In this document: positions 6,430-7,498 of the stretch, piece by piece
Position numbering within the stretch: position 1 is the first letter of the stretch
How the letters are laid out: the number at the start of each line of letters is the position of its first letter
Source of the DNA: Candidatus Anderseniibacteriota bacterium
GTDB taxonomy: Bacteria > Patescibacteriota > Andersenbacteria > UBA10190
Assembly (NCBI GenBank): GCA_003229735.1
Contig: QIFI01000036.1
Coordinates: 1-7,498 of the forward strand
Length of the DNA stretch: 7,498 bases
Direction of reading: 5' to 3'
Notes under the pieces: generated by a model
Seen by the model: only the letters and a program-made list of their open reading frames with translations
The model's database searches: none
What the model was told of the DNA's origin: nothing
Position numbers and translations under genes: made by a program

Positions 6430-7398
6430 ATGAGAGATGAAAATATGGAGGAGTCGGGAGTGGTGGTGACGGTGATTTTAGTGGTGCTGGCGGTGGCGGC
6501 AGTCGGCGGGGCGTCGACGGTGGCGGCGGCGGACGCGGCTAAGCCAGGAGATCTTTTATTTCCTCTGGATACCGCGATTGAGAATACTCGGATATCTTTA
6601 GCCAGGAGTTCCGAGTCGGAAGTCGCCTTGCGGACGGATTTCGCGGCCGAGCGAGTGGCGGAGATTGAAGATTTACTGGAGGAGAAGGGGGTGGAAGCGC
6701 CGGGTCTGGATGTGGCCATAGCCAATTTGGCAGGTCACAAGGCGGGTGTCGCGGATTTAGTGGACCAGCAAGCAGAATTGGAAGGAAGAGCCAAGGCTAT
6801 TGAGGATTCATTTGAACAAGAAGAGGCTAAGCTTGATCAGGCGTTTAAGGCTTTGGAGCAAAAGTTAAAACTTGAGAAGGCCAGGTTGGAAGTGAGGCTG
6901 GAAGCCTTGGCGGCGGACGACGCGGCCGGAGCCAGGGATGCGCGGGCGCGGATTGCTGATATTGAGATTAAACTGGAGGCACTAGAGGCACAAATGGAAA
7001 TCGCGGAGAAGGCCTTGGAGGTGGAAGAAAAAAGACTAGAGGCTCAATTTAGGGCGGAGGAAAAAGTTCTGGAAGCTCAAGAAGAAGCGTTTGATAAAGA
7101 AGAGGAATTATTGGAGTATGCAGCGGATTTATTGGAGGAGGAGCGGGAGAGATTGTTGGAGGAGAGCGAGGCGGAATTGGAGGACGATGATGATAAACAG
7201 CTAGAGAAGGAGATTGAAGATATTGAGGAGGAAGCTAAAGAAATAGATGAAAGGCGGGAAGATTTGCGAGAGAGGGAGGATAGAGAGACTCGAGAAACGA
7301 TTGAGGAATTAGAAATGGATGACCAGGACAAAGAAGCAGTTGAAGGGGACGAGGGCCGAAAAAAGACGGATGATGATGAGGATAATGATAAAGATTAA
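6430..7398 (+). CDS. DUF5667-like protein with long acidic coiled coil
   Basis: This 322-residue protein has no cysteine. Residues 10-34 are a hydrophobic helix (anchor or signal, with AAADA as a possible cleavage site). It is followed by AKPGDLLFPLDTAIENTRIS (37-56), the pattern I associate with DUF5667 proteins, whose domain would cover about 38-115 (ALRTDFAAERVAEIEDLLEE). From about 112 to 295 the sequence is almost uninterrupted Glu/Lys/Arg/Ala/Leu, strongly predicted to be a long coiled coil. The final 45 residues are dominated by Asp and Glu (DDDEDNDKD at the end). The function of the family is not known to me. The architecture suggests an envelope-attached rod projecting from the membrane, with an acidic end able to bind cations or basic partners (inference). 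It follows the VanW-family gene by 43 bp and has a strong ribosome binding site, suggesting high expression. The acidic tail could be a lineage-specific extension. Confidence 0.88.
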   Translation: MRDENMEESGVVVTVILVVLAVAAVGGASTVAAADAAKPGDLLFPLDTAIENTRISLARSSESEVALRTDFAAERVAEIEDLLEEKGVEAPGLDVAIANLAGHKAGVADLVDQQAELEGRAKAIEDSFEQEEAKLDQAFKALEQKLKLEKARLEVRLEALAADDAAGARDARARIADIEIKLEALEAQMEIAEKALEVEEKRLEAQFRAEEKVLEAQEEAFDKEEELLEYAADLLEEERERLLEESEAELEDDDDKQLEKEIEDIEEEAKEIDERREDLREREDRETRETIEELEMDDQDKEAVEGDEGRKKTDDDEDNDKD

Positions 7399-7402
7399 AT
7401 TT

Positions 7403-7484
7403 TGAGGGTAATCGCCCACTGGTTAAGGGCGCTCTCCCTTCTCCCTATTCATAGGGAGAAGGGCGGGGGATGAGGGTTACGCGG
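7403..7484. repeat. Intergenic palindrome, REP-like, flanked by short direct repeats
   Basis: A perfect 13-bp inverted repeat, CCCTTCTCCCTAT (7436-7448) and ATAGGGAGAAGGG (7451-7463), forms a strong hairpin whose practical loop is about TTCA. The words TGAGGGT at 7403-7409 and 7471-7477 flank it as direct repeats, and CGCCC (7413-7417) with GGGCG (7427-7431) can form a second small stem. No T-tract follows on either strand, so it is not a standard intrinsic terminator, although it could still stabilise the 3' end of the mRNA. The GGGAGAAGGG...TGAGGGT wording resembles dispersed intergenic palindromes I recall from many bacterial genomes; copy number cannot be judged from one window. The rest of the region 7399-7498 shows no gene. 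Confidence 0.6.
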
Positions 7485-7498
7485 ATGTTATAAACATA

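Noticed and set aside
6258..6725. Long reverse-strand open frame (155 codons)
   Set aside because: It runs antisense to the VanW-family end and the acidic-protein start, both well supported by motifs. Its translation is Ser/Ala/Thr/Pro-rich without any domain. The other reverse frames (for example 2787-3158 and 7077-7331) are similar mirrors of real genes.
7436..7463. Hairpin as a rho-independent terminator
   Set aside because: The stem is strong, but the following bases are CGGGGGATGAGGG on the + strand and AGAGCGCCCTTA on the other, with no T-tract on either.
1..7498. Recoded TGA (Gly) as in some CPR lineages
   Set aside because: TGA ends the DsbA and atypical cupredoxin genes exactly at stop/start overlaps, and no internal TGA interrupts any gene.

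Overview
The window looks like chromosomal DNA from a small-genome bacterium, most likely a member of the Candidate Phyla Radiation (Patescibacteria) or a similar poorly cultured lineage. This is an inference from three things: a VanW-family cell-wall protein next to a DUF5667-type acidic coiled-coil protein, N-terminally anchored (rather than secreted) DsbA and cupredoxin proteins, and near absence of Shine-Dalgarno sites. TGA is used as an ordinary stop, which argues against the TGA-recoding CPR groups. All eight supported genes lie on the + strand, which is visibly G-rich over C, as expected of leading-strand genes. No rRNA, tRNA, CRISPR, transposase or phage gene was seen.

Positions 21-4516 hold six tightly spaced genes that read as one extracytoplasmic redox/copper block. 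In order they are: a membrane-anchored DsbA-like thiol oxidoreductase (CPFC); a small polytopic membrane protein with an intramembrane CASC motif, coupled to it by a TGATG overlap; an anchored cupredoxin-fold protein with an abnormal copper site; an uncharacterised anchored protein with a His-rich ectodomain, joined to the previous gene by an ATGA overlap; an anchored blue-copper protein with a complete rusticyanin/auracyanin-type H, C-x4-H-x4-M site; and a fusion of a six-helix ferric-reductase-like heme b domain with a cytosolic FAD/NAD(P)H reductase module. A plausible working model is NAD(P)H -> FAD -> heme b across the membrane -> extracytoplasmic copper proteins, with the DsbA/CASC pair handling disulfides or the copper-ligand cysteines. 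The electron-flow direction and acceptor cannot be read from the sequence.

Positions 4608-7398 hold two envelope genes, each preceded by a spacer with a possible promoter: a 592-residue VanW-family protein, and a 322-residue DUF5667-like protein with a long acidic coiled coil. The latter has the only textbook Shine-Dalgarno sequence in the window. The last 100 bases are non-coding and contain a perfect 13-bp inverted repeat that resembles dispersed intergenic palindromes more than an intrinsic terminator.
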